From DATJMJ01 sp035503915 (lineage in GTDB: Bacteria; Actinomycetota; Acidimicrobiia; Acidimicrobiales; Palsa-688), in NCBI GenBank assembly GCA_035503915.1, contig DATJSU010000033.1, forward strand, positions 1-64,000: 64,000 nt of DNA, read 5' to 3'. Each line of letters begins with the position of its first letter. Positions within the stretch are counted from its first letter, which is position 1. Position numbers and translations under genes: made by a program. Positions 54,934 to 63,811 of this stretch are shown one piece after another. The notes below the pieces were generated by a model that did not search any database, was not told the DNA's origin, and saw nothing but the letters and a program-made list of their open reading frames with translations.

Positions 54934-57900
54934 CTACCCAAGCTCCCTGCGGAGCCGAGCCAAACCTACAGCAGGCGCGCCCGCCTGGCCGGCCACGACG
55001 CCGAGGGGCACGGGCACCGCCACCGGCCTCTTGTGGAAGTCCCCACCCTGGCCGAGGCGGTCGGGGGCGAGAGCTGAGAGCGCCAGTTCGAGAGCAGGGC
55101 CGCAAGTGCGGCCCTGGCAGTAGCCCATGCCGCAGCGGGACAAGTTGCGGACGTCCCTAAGGGTACGGGCACCGCCATGAAGCGTGGCCCTCACCACGGA
55201 CCAGGGAACCTCTTCGCAGCGGCAGAACAGCGTCCCCTCGTCCAGCCACGAGAGCCATCCGTTCCCCACAGGGTAGAGCCGGGCCAGCCGGGCGGCGAAC
55301 TCCCTCTCGCGGGCAAGGCGCCGGGTCGTTACCTCTCGCTGGGCCCGGGGACGGCCATCGATAAGCCCCAGGTACGACGCGGCCGCGTGACCCGCCAGCT
55401 CACCCTCGAGCTCGGCCGCCTTGGCGCCGGCAACCCCGGCCAGTTCGCCGGCGACGTACAGACCCGGCACCGACGTGGCCATGTCAGCACCCGTGGCAAC
55501 CCAGCTTCCGGGGTAGGCGGGATGGGAGCGTTCCCGGACGCCCAGTTGGCGCGCTAGTTCGAGGCGGGGGACGAACCCGTACGAGGTGCACACAGCGTCG
55601 ACGTCGAAGGGCCGTTCCGTACCGGCCAGCGGTCGCCACCCGGGCCCGAGACGAGCTACCAATGCTCGCCTCACCGTGGCGTCGCCCTCACAGCGGACGA
55701 CGGCGCGCCCGGTCAGCACCTGTACGCCGTGGCGAGCCAGGCTGGCCGCGTACCCAGCGGCCTCGGCCAGTTTGGCCGGGTGCCCGAGGAGGCTGGCCAG
55801 TGCGTAGGGCGCCGACCGAGCCGGCGCCGCTTCGACCAGCGACACCCGCGCCCCGCCTTCGGCTAGGGCAACAGCCACTGGCAGCAGGAACGGGCCGGTC
55901 CCGGCCACCAGTACACGCCGGCCCACTACAGCCCCCTGGGACTTGAACAATGCCTGGGCGGCGCCAGCAGTGGTGACACCTGGGAGCTCCCAACCGGGGA
56001 AAGGAACGACGAGTTCCGAAGCACCGGTGGCCAGGACGAGCGCGGGCGCCAGCAACTGCGTGCCGCTCCCGTCGTCCAGGTGGGCAGCGAAGCCTCCCGC
56101 TACGGCCCGCACGGCCCACACCCCGGTGCCGAGCACGAGCCGGGCCCGGGTGCCCGCCGCGAGCGGGCGGAACCGGGACGGTAGCTGCCGTCCCGCGGAG
56201 GGAGCGGCGCCCGAGCCGTCGCTCAGTGGCTGGCGGAGGTACTGGCCTCCCAGGTGCGGCCAGGCGTCCACTATCACCACCCGCGCCCCCCGTGCGGCGG
56301 CTGCTGCTGCTGTCGCCATGCCCCCGGGGCCACCACCCACGACAATCACGTCAGCTTCCTCCACCCGGCCCGGAGTGGCGGGAAGCGGGGGCACTGGTGA
56401 CGGGGGTGCGGACAGCTTCGGGCGCAACCCGACCGAGAGCGAACGGCGCACCTGGTCGCCCGATTTCAGGACAGTCATGCAGGCCCTGACGGCGCACTCG
56501 CCGTTCAGCTCGACCAGGCACTCAAAGCAGGTACCGATCCCGCAGAACAAGCCTCGCTCCTGCCCACCCGCTCGCGTGGTGCGAAAGGCTCTTTCTCCGT
56601 TCGCTAGCAGGGCGCCGGCCACCGTCATGGCGCCAGGGACAAACAGTTCCTTGCCCTCGAACCAGAACTTGACCTCTGAGCGCCCGCCGGCCAGTGCGTG
56701 GCCGACCCCGCCCGCGCCCGCCTCGGCCGAGGTACCTTCGGGTGGACGCTGGGCGGGCGAGCCCCCCGCCGCCGGGCGGTGAACTGCCCGTGGCCGTACG
56801 GCCGTGCGCGTCAGGGCCTCCCCGGCCGCGGCAGGCGCGGGCAGGGATCCTGGGGGGAAACGGTCGGCGGCAAAGGGGTTTATGTCCATGGGCAGCGGCT
56901 GTCCCAGCACGAGCGCCGCCAGCAGTTCTGCCGTCACCTGGGCCAAGCCGACCCCGGCGCCCTCGTGCCCGGTGGCGTGGAAGAGGCCTCCTACCACAGG
57001 GTCCGGGCCTATGACAGGTAGACGGTCGGGGGTGGCCGGGCGGAACCCGGTGTACACCCTCATGAGCCGGGCGCCCGCCAGCGCCGGCACGAGCGCAATG
57101 GAACGTGACGCGATGGTGGCCATCACGTCCATGTCCATCCGCGGGGAGAAGCCGACGAACTCGCGCGAGGAGCCGAGCAGCATGGTCCCGGCCCGGGTAC
57201 CCTCCACAACGGCCGAGCACGTCCAGCCGGCCCCGCTCTCATGGATCGAACCTACGTAGCCTGCCTCGTACACCTTGCGCCGGACCAGGGGCAGCAACGG
57301 TTCGGTGACGAGCACGTGGCCACGTCTGGGCTGGACCTGGAGGTCAGCGCCCAGGCGAGCGGCGAGCTCGCCGGACCATGGCCCGGCCGCGTCGACCACG
57401 CAGCGACCGACCGAGACCGTTCCCCCGTCGGTGCGCACCCAGCGGAGCTGACCGTCGGCGCTCAGGCGGCCCTCCAGCACCTCCACCCCGGGCACGACGC
57501 GGCCGCCACTGGCCAGGATCTCGTCGACGTGGAAGCCGACCGCGAGCATGGGCTGTACCTGGCAGTCCTGTTCGTACAGGGCACCTCCACACAAGTCCCG
57601 GGAGAGCGCGGGTTCGAGCTCGGCCAGAGCTTCGCGTGTCACCATTTCCACCTGAGCGCCCTGGGCCCGCTGGGCATCGGCCAGCGACCGGAGGGCAGCC
57701 AGTTCGGTGCCATCGTGGGCGACCACCAGCCCGCCTTTGCGCTCGAACTCAAACCCACGGGCGCCCGAGCCGGAAGCCCTTTCGGCGACTTGCTCCCACA
57801 GGTCCGCACCCCGCAAGGCGAGGGCGAGCTCCGCCCCCGGCAACTTGTCCGAGACAAGGACGTTGCCCTCTCCCGAAGAGCTGGTACCAGCGGCAGGGGT

Positions 57901-58017
57901 GGCGCGGTCAACGACGCACACGTCGACGCCCGCCGCCGCCAGCCGAGCAGCGATGGCCGTGCCGATCATGCCCGCTCCGATCACCAGCACCTCGGCGCTG
58001 GCGGGCAGGGTGGACAA
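54934..58017 (-). CDS. Three-domain fused D-hydroxyproline dehydrogenase-like oxidoreductase
   Basis: A 1027-residue chain joining modules that are usually separate HcnA/B/C-type subunits. Residues 10-390 are a DAO-family FAD oxidase/dehydrogenase (EVLVIGAGMIGTAIAARL; GHVLVTEPLLP; TGHEGAGVGLAQVTAELL). Residues 444-525 are a small [2Fe-2S] ferredoxin domain (CGIGTCFEC and a later Cys). Residues 557 onward are a second FAD/NAD module (VIVVGGGPGGMATAAAAAARGARVVIVD; LVLATGASELVVPFPG), ending in a BFD-like four-Cys domain (FCRCEE; CGMGYCQGRTC). In hydroxyproline pathways this complex oxidises cis-4-hydroxy-D-proline. The TTG at 58017 was chosen; no other start codon lies between it and the epimerase stop. 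Confidence 0.85.
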   Translation of the reverse strand: MSTLPASAEVLVIGAGMIGTAIAARLAAAGVDVCVVDRATPAAGTSSSGEGNVLVSDKLPGAELALALRGADLWEQVAERASGSGARGFEFERKGGLVVAHDGTELAALRSLADAQRAQGAQVEMVTREALAELEPALSRDLCGGALYEQDCQVQPMLAVGFHVDEILASGGRVVPGVEVLEGRLSADGQLRWVRTDGGTVSVGRCVVDAAGPWSGELAARLGADLQVQPRRGHVLVTEPLLPLVRRKVYEAGYVGSIHESGAGWTCSAVVEGTRAGTMLLGSSREFVGFSPRMDMDVMATIASRSIALVPALAGARLMRVYTGFRPATPDRLPVIGPDPVVGGLFHATGHEGAGVGLAQVTAELLAALVLGQPLPMDINPFAADRFPPGSLPAPAAAGEALTRTAVRPRAVHRPAAGGSPAQRPPEGTSAEAGAGGVGHALAGGRSEVKFWFEGKELFVPGAMTVAGALLANGERAFRTTRAGGQERGLFCGIGTCFECLVELNGECAVRACMTVLKSGDQVRRSLSVGLRPKLSAPPSPVPPLPATPGRVEEADVIVVGGGPGGMATAAAAAARGARVVIVDAWPHLGGQYLRQPLSDGSGAAPSAGRQLPSRFRPLAAGTRARLVLGTGVWAVRAVAGGFAAHLDDGSGTQLLAPALVLATGASELVVPFPGWELPGVTTAGAAQALFKSQGAVVGRRVLVAGTGPFLLPVAVALAEGGARVSLVEAAPARSAPYALASLLGHPAKLAEAAGYAASLARHGVQVLTGRAVVRCEGDATVRRALVARLGPGWRPLAGTERPFDVDAVCTSYGFVPRLELARQLGVRERSHPAYPGSWVATGADMATSVPGLYVAGELAGVAGAKAAELEGELAGHAAASYLGLIDGRPRAQREVTTRRLAREREFAARLARLYPVGNGWLSWLDEGTLFCRCEEVPWSVVRATLHGGARTLRDVRNLSRCGMGYCQGRTCGPALELALSALAPDRLGQGGDFHKRPVAVPVPLGVVAGQAGAPAVGLARLRRELG

Positions 58018-58043
58018 CCCTCGGCGAGCGCCCCCGGGCCCGC

Positions 58044-59057
58044 TCAGTCGTCGCTTCCCATAAGGAAACCGGCTGGGAAGGGGTCGTCGGGGTCGAGCAG
58101 GTACTCGGCCAGGCCCGTCACCCACGCCCGGCCCCGCACAGTCGGGACTACCGCCTCGAAATCCCCCACCCGCGTTCGGCCGATCAGGCGTCCCACGAAA
58201 TGAGTACCGAGCACCGAAGCATGCACGTAATCTTCGTCCAAGCCAAGCTCTCCGCGGGCATAAAGCTGCGCCATACGGGCCGAAGTCCCGGTGCCGCAGG
58301 GCGACCGGTCGAGCCATCCCGGGTAAATGGCCACCGCGGCACGTCCCGAGACCGTACCGTCCCCGGGCTCGGTGAGGACCACGTGATGGCACTGGTTGAT
58401 ATCAGCCTGTTCGGGGTGAGCGAAATCGAGCTGCTCGTTCACCGCCCCGATGATCGCCAGGCCGGCGGTGACCAGTTTGTCGTGGAGAGAGCGCCGCACC
58501 GCCAGGCCGACCGAGGCGGCCGGCACCAGCGCGTAGAAGTTCCCGCCCCAGGCCAAGTCGACTACGAGCTCGCCCAAGCCGGGGACGTCCACCGTGGCAT
58601 CTTTCAAGTGCAGGTAGGAGGGCACATTGCGGATGGTGACGCTCTTGGCCCGGCCCCCCTCTACCTCGACGGAGGCTTCCACCAGCCCGGCCGGGGTGTC
58701 CAGGCGTATGACCGTGAGGGGCTCATTAACCGGGACCATCCCAGTCTCTACCAGGACTGTGGCGGTGCCGATGGTGCCGTGCCCGCACATCGGCAAGCAC
58801 CCGGACACCTCGATGAACACCACTCCGAAATCGGCGTCGGGGCGAGCGGGGGGCTGGAGGATAGCCCCCGACATGGCACTGTGGCCGCGCGGCTCGTGCA
58901 TCAAGAGCCTGCGCAGGTCGTCCCGCTCGTTCATCACGTAGAGGCGGCGAGCCGCCATCGTGCCCCCGGGCAGTTCCCCCACGCCCGAGGTGATGACGCG
59001 CGTAGGCATGCCCTCGGTGTGGCTGTCGACGGCCCCCAGTACCAACCGGGACCGCAT
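58044..59057 (-). CDS. 4-hydroxyproline 2-epimerase / proline racemase family (Cys/Cys)
   Basis: A 337-residue proline racemase superfamily enzyme. Both catalytic cysteines are present: MCGHGTIGTATVLVE (first) and DRSPCGTGTSARMAQL (second). The start VDSHTEGMPTRVITSGVG is typical. With a D-hydroxyproline dehydrogenase next to it, the likely reaction is trans-4-hydroxy-L-proline to cis-4-hydroxy-D-proline. The ATG at 59057 shares one base with the upstream stop (TGATG), indicating coupling. A much longer in-frame extension runs back through the DapA-family gene and is not real. Confidence 0.9.
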   Translation of the reverse strand: MRSRLVLGAVDSHTEGMPTRVITSGVGELPGGTMAARRLYVMNERDDLRRLLMHEPRGHSAMSGAILQPPARPDADFGVVFIEVSGCLPMCGHGTIGTATVLVETGMVPVNEPLTVIRLDTPAGLVEASVEVEGGRAKSVTIRNVPSYLHLKDATVDVPGLGELVVDLAWGGNFYALVPAASVGLAVRRSLHDKLVTAGLAIIGAVNEQLDFAHPEQADINQCHHVVLTEPGDGTVSGRAAVAIYPGWLDRSPCGTGTSARMAQLYARGELGLDEDYVHASVLGTHFVGRLIGRTRVGDFEAVVPTVRGRAWVTGLAEYLLDPDDPFPAGFLMGSDD

Positions 59058-59953
59058 CAGTTCGCGAGCAGGAAGTTGCGAACTGCGGTGCGCACTTGTG
59101 CGGCCTCGCCGGCGGGCAGCGCCAAGCGCGGGAGGCGCACCGGGCCGCCGTAGAGCCCAGCCTCCTCCTGGGCGATCTTGACTGCTTGCACAAAGCGCGC
59201 GTCGGCGTCCCAGCGCAGCAGCGGTAGAAAGGCCATGTACAGGTCGATCGCCTCGGCCCACCTGCCCGAGGCGCACAAGTCGTACAGCTCGGCACACTGG
59301 CGAGGGAAGGCGTTTGCGAACCCGGCGATCCACCCTGTTGCCCCCATGAACATCGCCTCCACGACAGTGTCGTCCGAACCGCATATGACCTCCAAGCGGG
59401 GGGCCGCCTGACGGATGGCGGCGACCCGCCGGATGTCCTGGGAGAACTCCTTCACGGCCACCACCTGCTCTATGTCGGAAAGCCGTGCCAGGAGCGCTGG
59501 GACCAGGTCGACCCTGGTGGAAAAGGGGTTGTTGTAAACGATTATGGGTAGCCCGACCCGGGCAACCTCACGGAAATGGGCGACGACCTCTTCGGACGTA
59601 GGGGCGTGCGACGTGGGTGGCAGGCACATTACTGCGGGGCACCCGCTCTGGGCGGCGTGCTCGGCCCATCGTTGGGCCTCGCGGGCGGACTTGGCGGAGA
59701 CGCCAGGCACTACAGGGGCCCGCTCCCCCACACTGTCGATGGCGGCCTTTACCACTTGGGCGCGCTCGTCGTCGCTGAGGGCCTCGTACTCGCCCAGGGA
59801 CCCGACCGGGACCAACCCGGCCACGCCCGACTCTGCGAGGTAGGCGCAGTGAGCCTGGTGGGCGTCGATATCTATGGAACCATCGGCACCGAAAGGGGTC
59901 GAAATGGCGACATAAACACCGGGAAAACGCGCTGCCGCGGGCGTGCCGGTCAT
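59057..59953 (-). CDS. DapA/NAL family lyase, probable pyrroline-4-hydroxy-2-carboxylate deaminase
   Basis: A 298-residue TIM-barrel aldolase-family protein. The Schiff-base Lys is in VVAVKEFS, the Tyr in PIIVYNNPFS, and the entry loop reads GSLGEYEALSDDER (GTTGE in most relatives). In hydroxyproline operons this family converts delta1-pyrroline-4-hydroxy-2-carboxylate to alpha-ketoglutarate semialdehyde with release of ammonia. The assignment rests on context. The alpha-ketoglutarate-semialdehyde dehydrogenase for the next step is not in the window. Confidence 0.85.
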   Translation of the reverse strand: MTGTPAAARFPGVYVAISTPFGADGSIDIDAHQAHCAYLAESGVAGLVPVGSLGEYEALSDDERAQVVKAAIDSVGERAPVVPGVSAKSAREAQRWAEHAAQSGCPAVMCLPPTSHAPTSEEVVAHFREVARVGLPIIVYNNPFSTRVDLVPALLARLSDIEQVVAVKEFSQDIRRVAAIRQAAPRLEVICGSDDTVVEAMFMGATGWIAGFANAFPRQCAELYDLCASGRWAEAIDLYMAFLPLLRWDADARFVQAVKIAQEEAGLYGGPVRLPRLALPAGEAAQVRTAVRNFLLAN

Positions 59954-60041
59954 TTTCGTTGCCCTGCCTCCTCGGGAACGGCCATGAGGGCCAATCTACG
60001 TGCCTGTTGGTGGCGCGCCCGCTCGCGCTCTGCCCCGAACC

Positions 60042-61169
60042 TCAACCGACATGAGCGTCTCCCCAAATATCGGCCACGGTGAACCCAGTGGGGAAGGGGT
60101 CCTCAGGGTCGAGCACGTACCGGGCATGTCCCGTCACCCAGGCACTACCGGTGATTGCTGGGACCACTGCGGGCCTGTCTCCAACCTCGGTCTCGGCCAG
60201 CAGCCGGCCGGTGAAGACGGTGCCAAGGATCCCCTGGTTACGGAAATCACGGCCTATGCCGAGCTGGCCGCGGGCATGCAGGACGGCCATCCGGGCACAG
60301 GTGGCCGTGCCGCACGGAGAGCGGTCGAGGGCTCCCGTCCATGTCGCCGGGCGGCCCCAGTCCAGCGCGCCAGTCGACACGACAACAGCGCTGCGCTGGT
60401 CGGCTTGGTCTCCTCCCCCCGCGGCCGTAAGGCAGGCGATGGTGGGGCCGACCACCTCGGGTTGTTCAGGGTGCACCTGAGGCACCTGCTGGCGCGCTGC
60501 CACTTTGATGCACTCGCCGATGCGGACGATGTCGCGAGCCTCGCTGGGCACGAGCTCCAAGCCGAGGGCCGCCGCGTCAGCGAGCACGTAGATCATGCCC
60601 CCGTAGGCCAGGTCAACCCGGAGCCTCCCGATGCCCGGCACCTCCACCGGCACATCGAGCTGCATGACGAAGGCGGGGACGTTCTCGAAGGTCACGGCTC
60701 GGGCATGTCGCTCGCGTACCTCGACCGACACCCGTACCAGGCCCGCCGGCGCCTCCAGGAGGAACTCGGTCACCGGCTCGGTGACGTCGACCATTCCCAG
60801 CTCCACCAGGGCGGTGGCGACGCAGATGGTGTTGCTCCCCGACATGGGCGGGTACTCGACCTGTTCCATGATCACGAACCCGGCGGTTGCGGCCGGGTTG
60901 GTGGGTGGCATGAGCAGATTGCAGTTCGCAGCCGGGTACCCCCTTGGTTCCCGCAGCATCCGCAACCGGAGGTCGTCGTGGTACGTGGCCAGGTGCAGCA
61001 TCTTGTCGAACATGGTCCGGCCCGGCACGTCGCCAGCTCCGCTGAGTATGACCCGTCCCGGTTCCCCGCAGGCGTGGAGGTCGACGGCCACGATCTCGCC
61101 CGTGCCCGTGGGGCATCGACCAGGGGAGCATGGGGCCGCCGGCGCAGCACCGGCGGGGCTGGCGCTCAC
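60042..61169 (-). CDS. Proline racemase family homologue with Ser/Cys pair (hydroxyproline epimerase or dehydratase)
   Basis: A 375-residue second member of the superfamily. The first catalytic position is Ser (PPMSGSNTICVATAL) and the second remains Cys (DRSPCGTATCARMAVL). Superfamily members with non-Cys/Cys pairs include 3- and 4-hydroxyproline epimerases and trans-3-hydroxyproline dehydratases. The start VDLHACGEPGRVILSG fits that group. It overlaps livF by four bases (61166-61169), tying it to the transporter, and an 88-base gap precedes the DapA-family gene downstream. Confidence 0.85.
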   Translation of the reverse strand: MSASPAGAAPAAPCSPGRCPTGTGEIVAVDLHACGEPGRVILSGAGDVPGRTMFDKMLHLATYHDDLRLRMLREPRGYPAANCNLLMPPTNPAATAGFVIMEQVEYPPMSGSNTICVATALVELGMVDVTEPVTEFLLEAPAGLVRVSVEVRERHARAVTFENVPAFVMQLDVPVEVPGIGRLRVDLAYGGMIYVLADAAALGLELVPSEARDIVRIGECIKVAARQQVPQVHPEQPEVVGPTIACLTAAGGGDQADQRSAVVVSTGALDWGRPATWTGALDRSPCGTATCARMAVLHARGQLGIGRDFRNQGILGTVFTGRLLAETEVGDRPAVVPAITGSAWVTGHARYVLDPEDPFPTGFTVADIWGDAHVG

Positions 61170-61906
61170 CGCCCGGTTGGGGCACCAACGGTGCCGGCCC
61201 CGAGGTAGGCGGCGACCACGCGCTCGTCACCCGCCAGCTCCTGGCTGGGACCGGAAAGGACCAGCCGGCCCTGCTGGAGCACATAGGCGCGGTGCGTGAC
61301 CTCGAACGCGAGAGTGACATTTTGTTCGACCAGCAGCACAGCCGTCCCATTGGCTGCGACCTGGGCGAGCACGTCGTAGACGAGCTCCACCATCTGAGGG
61401 GCCAGGCCGAGGGAAGGTTCGTCTACCATCAACAATTTGGGGCCCGCGATCATGCCCCGGGCGAGGGCGAGGAGCTGCTGTTCGCCGCCCGACAGCATCC
61501 CGGCCAGTTTTGCCAAGTGCGGCCCGAGGAGCGGGAAGATGCCCAGGACGGCCTCGAGCTGCTCGTGGCGGCCCGACCGGTGCCCTCCGGACCCGAAGGC
61601 TGCCAGCTGCAGGTTTTCCCGCACGGTAAGAGCAGGGAAAATGCGCCGGCCCTCGGGCACATGCACCAGCCCCAACCGCACTCGTTGCGCTGCTGGGACG
61701 CGGGCCAGGTCGTGGCCCTGGAAGCTGACCCGGCCCGAACGCGCCTTCACCAACCCGGAGACGGCCTTGAGCACAGTGCTCTTCCCGGCACCGTTGGCAC
61801 CCAGGAGGGCCACGATGTCGCCCTGCGCGACCATCATGCTCACCCTGCTGACACCCCTTACCGGCCCGTAGTACACAGTCAGGTCGTCCACCTCGAGCAG
61901 GTTCAC
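61166..61906 (-). CDS. Branched-chain amino acid-type ABC transporter ATPase LivF
   Basis: A 246-residue ATPase with Walker A GANGAGKST, the signature LSGGEQQLLALARGM, Walker B LLMVDEPSLGL and the switch His region replaced by LLVEQNV as in LivF proteins. Overlaps livG by four bases. Given the neighbours, the importer probably takes up proline, hydroxyproline or a betaine. Confidence 0.93.
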   Translation of the reverse strand: MNLLEVDDLTVYYGPVRGVSRVSMMVAQGDIVALLGANGAGKSTVLKAVSGLVKARSGRVSFQGHDLARVPAAQRVRLGLVHVPEGRRIFPALTVRENLQLAAFGSGGHRSGRHEQLEAVLGIFPLLGPHLAKLAGMLSGGEQQLLALARGMIAGPKLLMVDEPSLGLAPQMVELVYDVLAQVAANGTAVLLVEQNVTLAFEVTHRAYVLQQGRLVLSGPSQELAGDERVVAAYLGAGTVGAPTGR

Positions 61907-62667
61907 CGCTGCCTCCGGCCGAGGTAAGCCTCGATCACACGGGGGTCGTTGCGCACGGCCTCAGGGGGCCCCTGGACGAGCAGGCGTCCCCCGTCGAGAA
62001 CGGCGACCCAGTTGGCCAACTTCATCACCAGTTCCACGTCGTGCTCGATCATCACAACCGTCACCCCACTGCGCCAAGTCTTGCGGATCACGTCGGCCAG
62101 TTCGTCACGTTCCACCGTGCTCACCCCGGCCGCCGGCTCGTCCAGGAGGAGGGCCCGCGGCCGGCCCATGAGCGCGCGGGCCACCTCCAGGCGCTTGCGC
62201 ATGCCATATGGGAGGTCCGCCGCCAGGACGTGGGCCTGCGCACCGAGGCCCACATAAGCCAGCCAGCTCTCGGCTTCCTCGGCGAGCTGGCGTTCCCGTC
62301 GCCGCATGCGCGGTGTCCCAACCAGGATCCCCAAGAGGCTCGCGCTGGCCCGGAGGTGGGCGCCCACGAGGACGTTCTCCCGGGCCGAAAGGCGAGGAAA
62401 AAGGCGGACGTTCTGGAAGGTGCGGCGCACCCCGAGGGCGGCGACTTCGTGAGCCGGGCAACGGGTGACGTCAATGCCGTCGAACCACACCGAGCCAGCC
62501 GTAGGCCGGTAATAACCGGTGAGGCAGTTGAAGAACGACGTTTTCCCTGCGCCATTGGGCCCGATCACGGCAAAGAGAGACTCGTTGGGCACCTCCAAGC
62601 TGACCTCGGACAGGGCGTCGAGCCCCCCAAAGCGAAGCGAGAGCTCCTTCACCTCCAAAAGGCCCAT
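61903..62667 (-). CDS. Branched-chain amino acid-type ABC transporter ATPase LivG
   Basis: A 254-residue ATPase with Walker A GPNGAGKTS, the Q-loop region RRTFQNVRLFPRLSARENVLVG, Walker B ALLLDEPAAGV and TVVMIEHDVELVMKLAN. The ABC signature is degenerate: LPYGMRKRLEVARALMG, where LSYGxQRRLEIARAL is typical for LivG. It starts directly after livM ends. Confidence 0.93.
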   Translation of the reverse strand: MGLLEVKELSLRFGGLDALSEVSLEVPNESLFAVIGPNGAGKTSFFNCLTGYYRPTAGSVWFDGIDVTRCPAHEVAALGVRRTFQNVRLFPRLSARENVLVGAHLRASASLLGILVGTPRMRRRERQLAEEAESWLAYVGLGAQAHVLAADLPYGMRKRLEVARALMGRPRALLLDEPAAGVSTVERDELADVIRKTWRSGVTVVMIEHDVELVMKLANWVAVLDGGRLLVQGPPEAVRNDPRVIEAYLGRRQR

Positions 62668-63792
62668 CTACAGCTCCACCTCCTCACCCACCGGCACGTC
62701 CCCCTCTGTGGGCTCGACCTCGACCAGCTGGTCGGGGCCGCGCCGCCTAGGGCGCAACCAACCGGAAGCCCAGGAGCCGCGCCCACAACGGCGGCCGCGG
62801 CGCAAACCGAGCCCGGTCTCGGGCCACACACCCTTGGGCCGCAGCACCATGAGGACGACCAACAGCAGGCCGAAGACCAATAGTCGAGCAGCGGCAAACT
62901 GGCGGAAGACCTCGGGGAACGCCACCACCACGCCGGCCCCCAACAAGGCCCCCCAGATGCTCCCCATGCCGCCAATGGCCACCGCCATGACCACCAGCAG
63001 GGACTCGTTGAAACCAAAGCTGGGCGGCGCGATTGCGATCAGGGCGGGGCCGTAGAGCGAACCGGTCAACGAACCGAGCACGCTACCGGCCATGTACGCG
63101 TACAACTTGTACCTGCGGACCTTGATCCCCATAGCCTGGGCGGTGTCCTCGTCCTCGCGTATTGACAACCACGCTCGTCCCAGCCGTGACCGCCGCACCC
63201 GGTAGTTGGCGGCCACGAACAGGACGGTTAGCACCAGGAAGACCTCGTAATAGCCCGTGGTCGTGGTGATCGTAAACCCGCCTAAGGACAGGGGCGGTAT
63301 CCCGTAGACCCCTTCCGGCCCACCCGTCTGGCTGAGGTTGTTGACCACGTTCTGGATGATCTCGCCAAACCCGAGGGTGATGACGGCCAGGTAATCGCTG
63401 CGCAACCTGAGAGTGGGGAACCCGATGAAGACCGCCCCGATCAAAGCCGCGAGCACCGCCGGGGGGAGCGTGGCCAGGACGGGCCAGTGGGCGTCGACTG
63501 AGAGCAGACCAGTTGTGTACGCGCCAATTGCGAAAAACGCGGCGAAACCCAGGTCGAGCATGCCGGCGTAGCCGACTACGAAATTGAGGCCCAGTGCCAG
63601 GCACATCAGGATCTCTGCCTGCATCCCCACGCTGGTCACGTAGTTGCTCTGGACCACTGAAGGGAACACCACGGCGACGATGAGGGCAGCCGCGGCCACA
63701 GGAGCACCGGGGTGGAGGCGGCGATGGGCCGGAGGCTGGAACGGGGGCGCAGCTGAGGACGGGACTATCGGCTCACCGGGAGCCAGAGGCAT
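62668..63792 (-). CDS. Branched-chain amino acid-type ABC transporter permease LivM
   Basis: A 374-residue permease with about ten membrane segments. LivM signatures are LALGLNFVVGYAGMLDLGFAAFFAIGAYTTGLL, LRSDYLAVITLGFGEIIQNV, and RAWLSIREDEDTAQAMGIKVRRYKLYAYMAGSVLGSLTGSLYG. The C-terminal 55 residues are a charged, Arg-rich then acidic tail. The ATG at 63792 was chosen because it begins 20 bases after livH ends; upstream in-frame codons fall within livH. Confidence 0.92.
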   Translation of the reverse strand: MPLAPGEPIVPSSAAPPFQPPAHRRLHPGAPVAAAALIVAVVFPSVVQSNYVTSVGMQAEILMCLALGLNFVVGYAGMLDLGFAAFFAIGAYTTGLLSVDAHWPVLATLPPAVLAALIGAVFIGFPTLRLRSDYLAVITLGFGEIIQNVVNNLSQTGGPEGVYGIPPLSLGGFTITTTTGYYEVFLVLTVLFVAANYRVRRSRLGRAWLSIREDEDTAQAMGIKVRRYKLYAYMAGSVLGSLTGSLYGPALIAIAPPSFGFNESLLVVMAVAIGGMGSIWGALLGAGVVVAFPEVFRQFAAARLLVFGLLLVVLMVLRPKGVWPETGLGLRRGRRCGRGSWASGWLRPRRRGPDQLVEVEPTEGDVPVGEEVEL

Positions 63793-63811
63793 GGCGTTAG
63801 CCACCGGTTCG

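Noticed and set aside
58018..58392. N-terminal extension of the fused oxidoreductase to an ATG at 58392
   Set aside because: It would overlap the epimerase gene by about 350 bases, and its sequence is Arg/Gly/Pro shadow translation with no domain. The family N-terminus begins just after the TTG at 58017.
59058..59384. Longer start for the Cys/Cys epimerase
   Set aside because: The extension lies wholly inside the DapA-family gene and reads as low-complexity Arg-rich sequence; the superfamily begins at the ATG at 59057.
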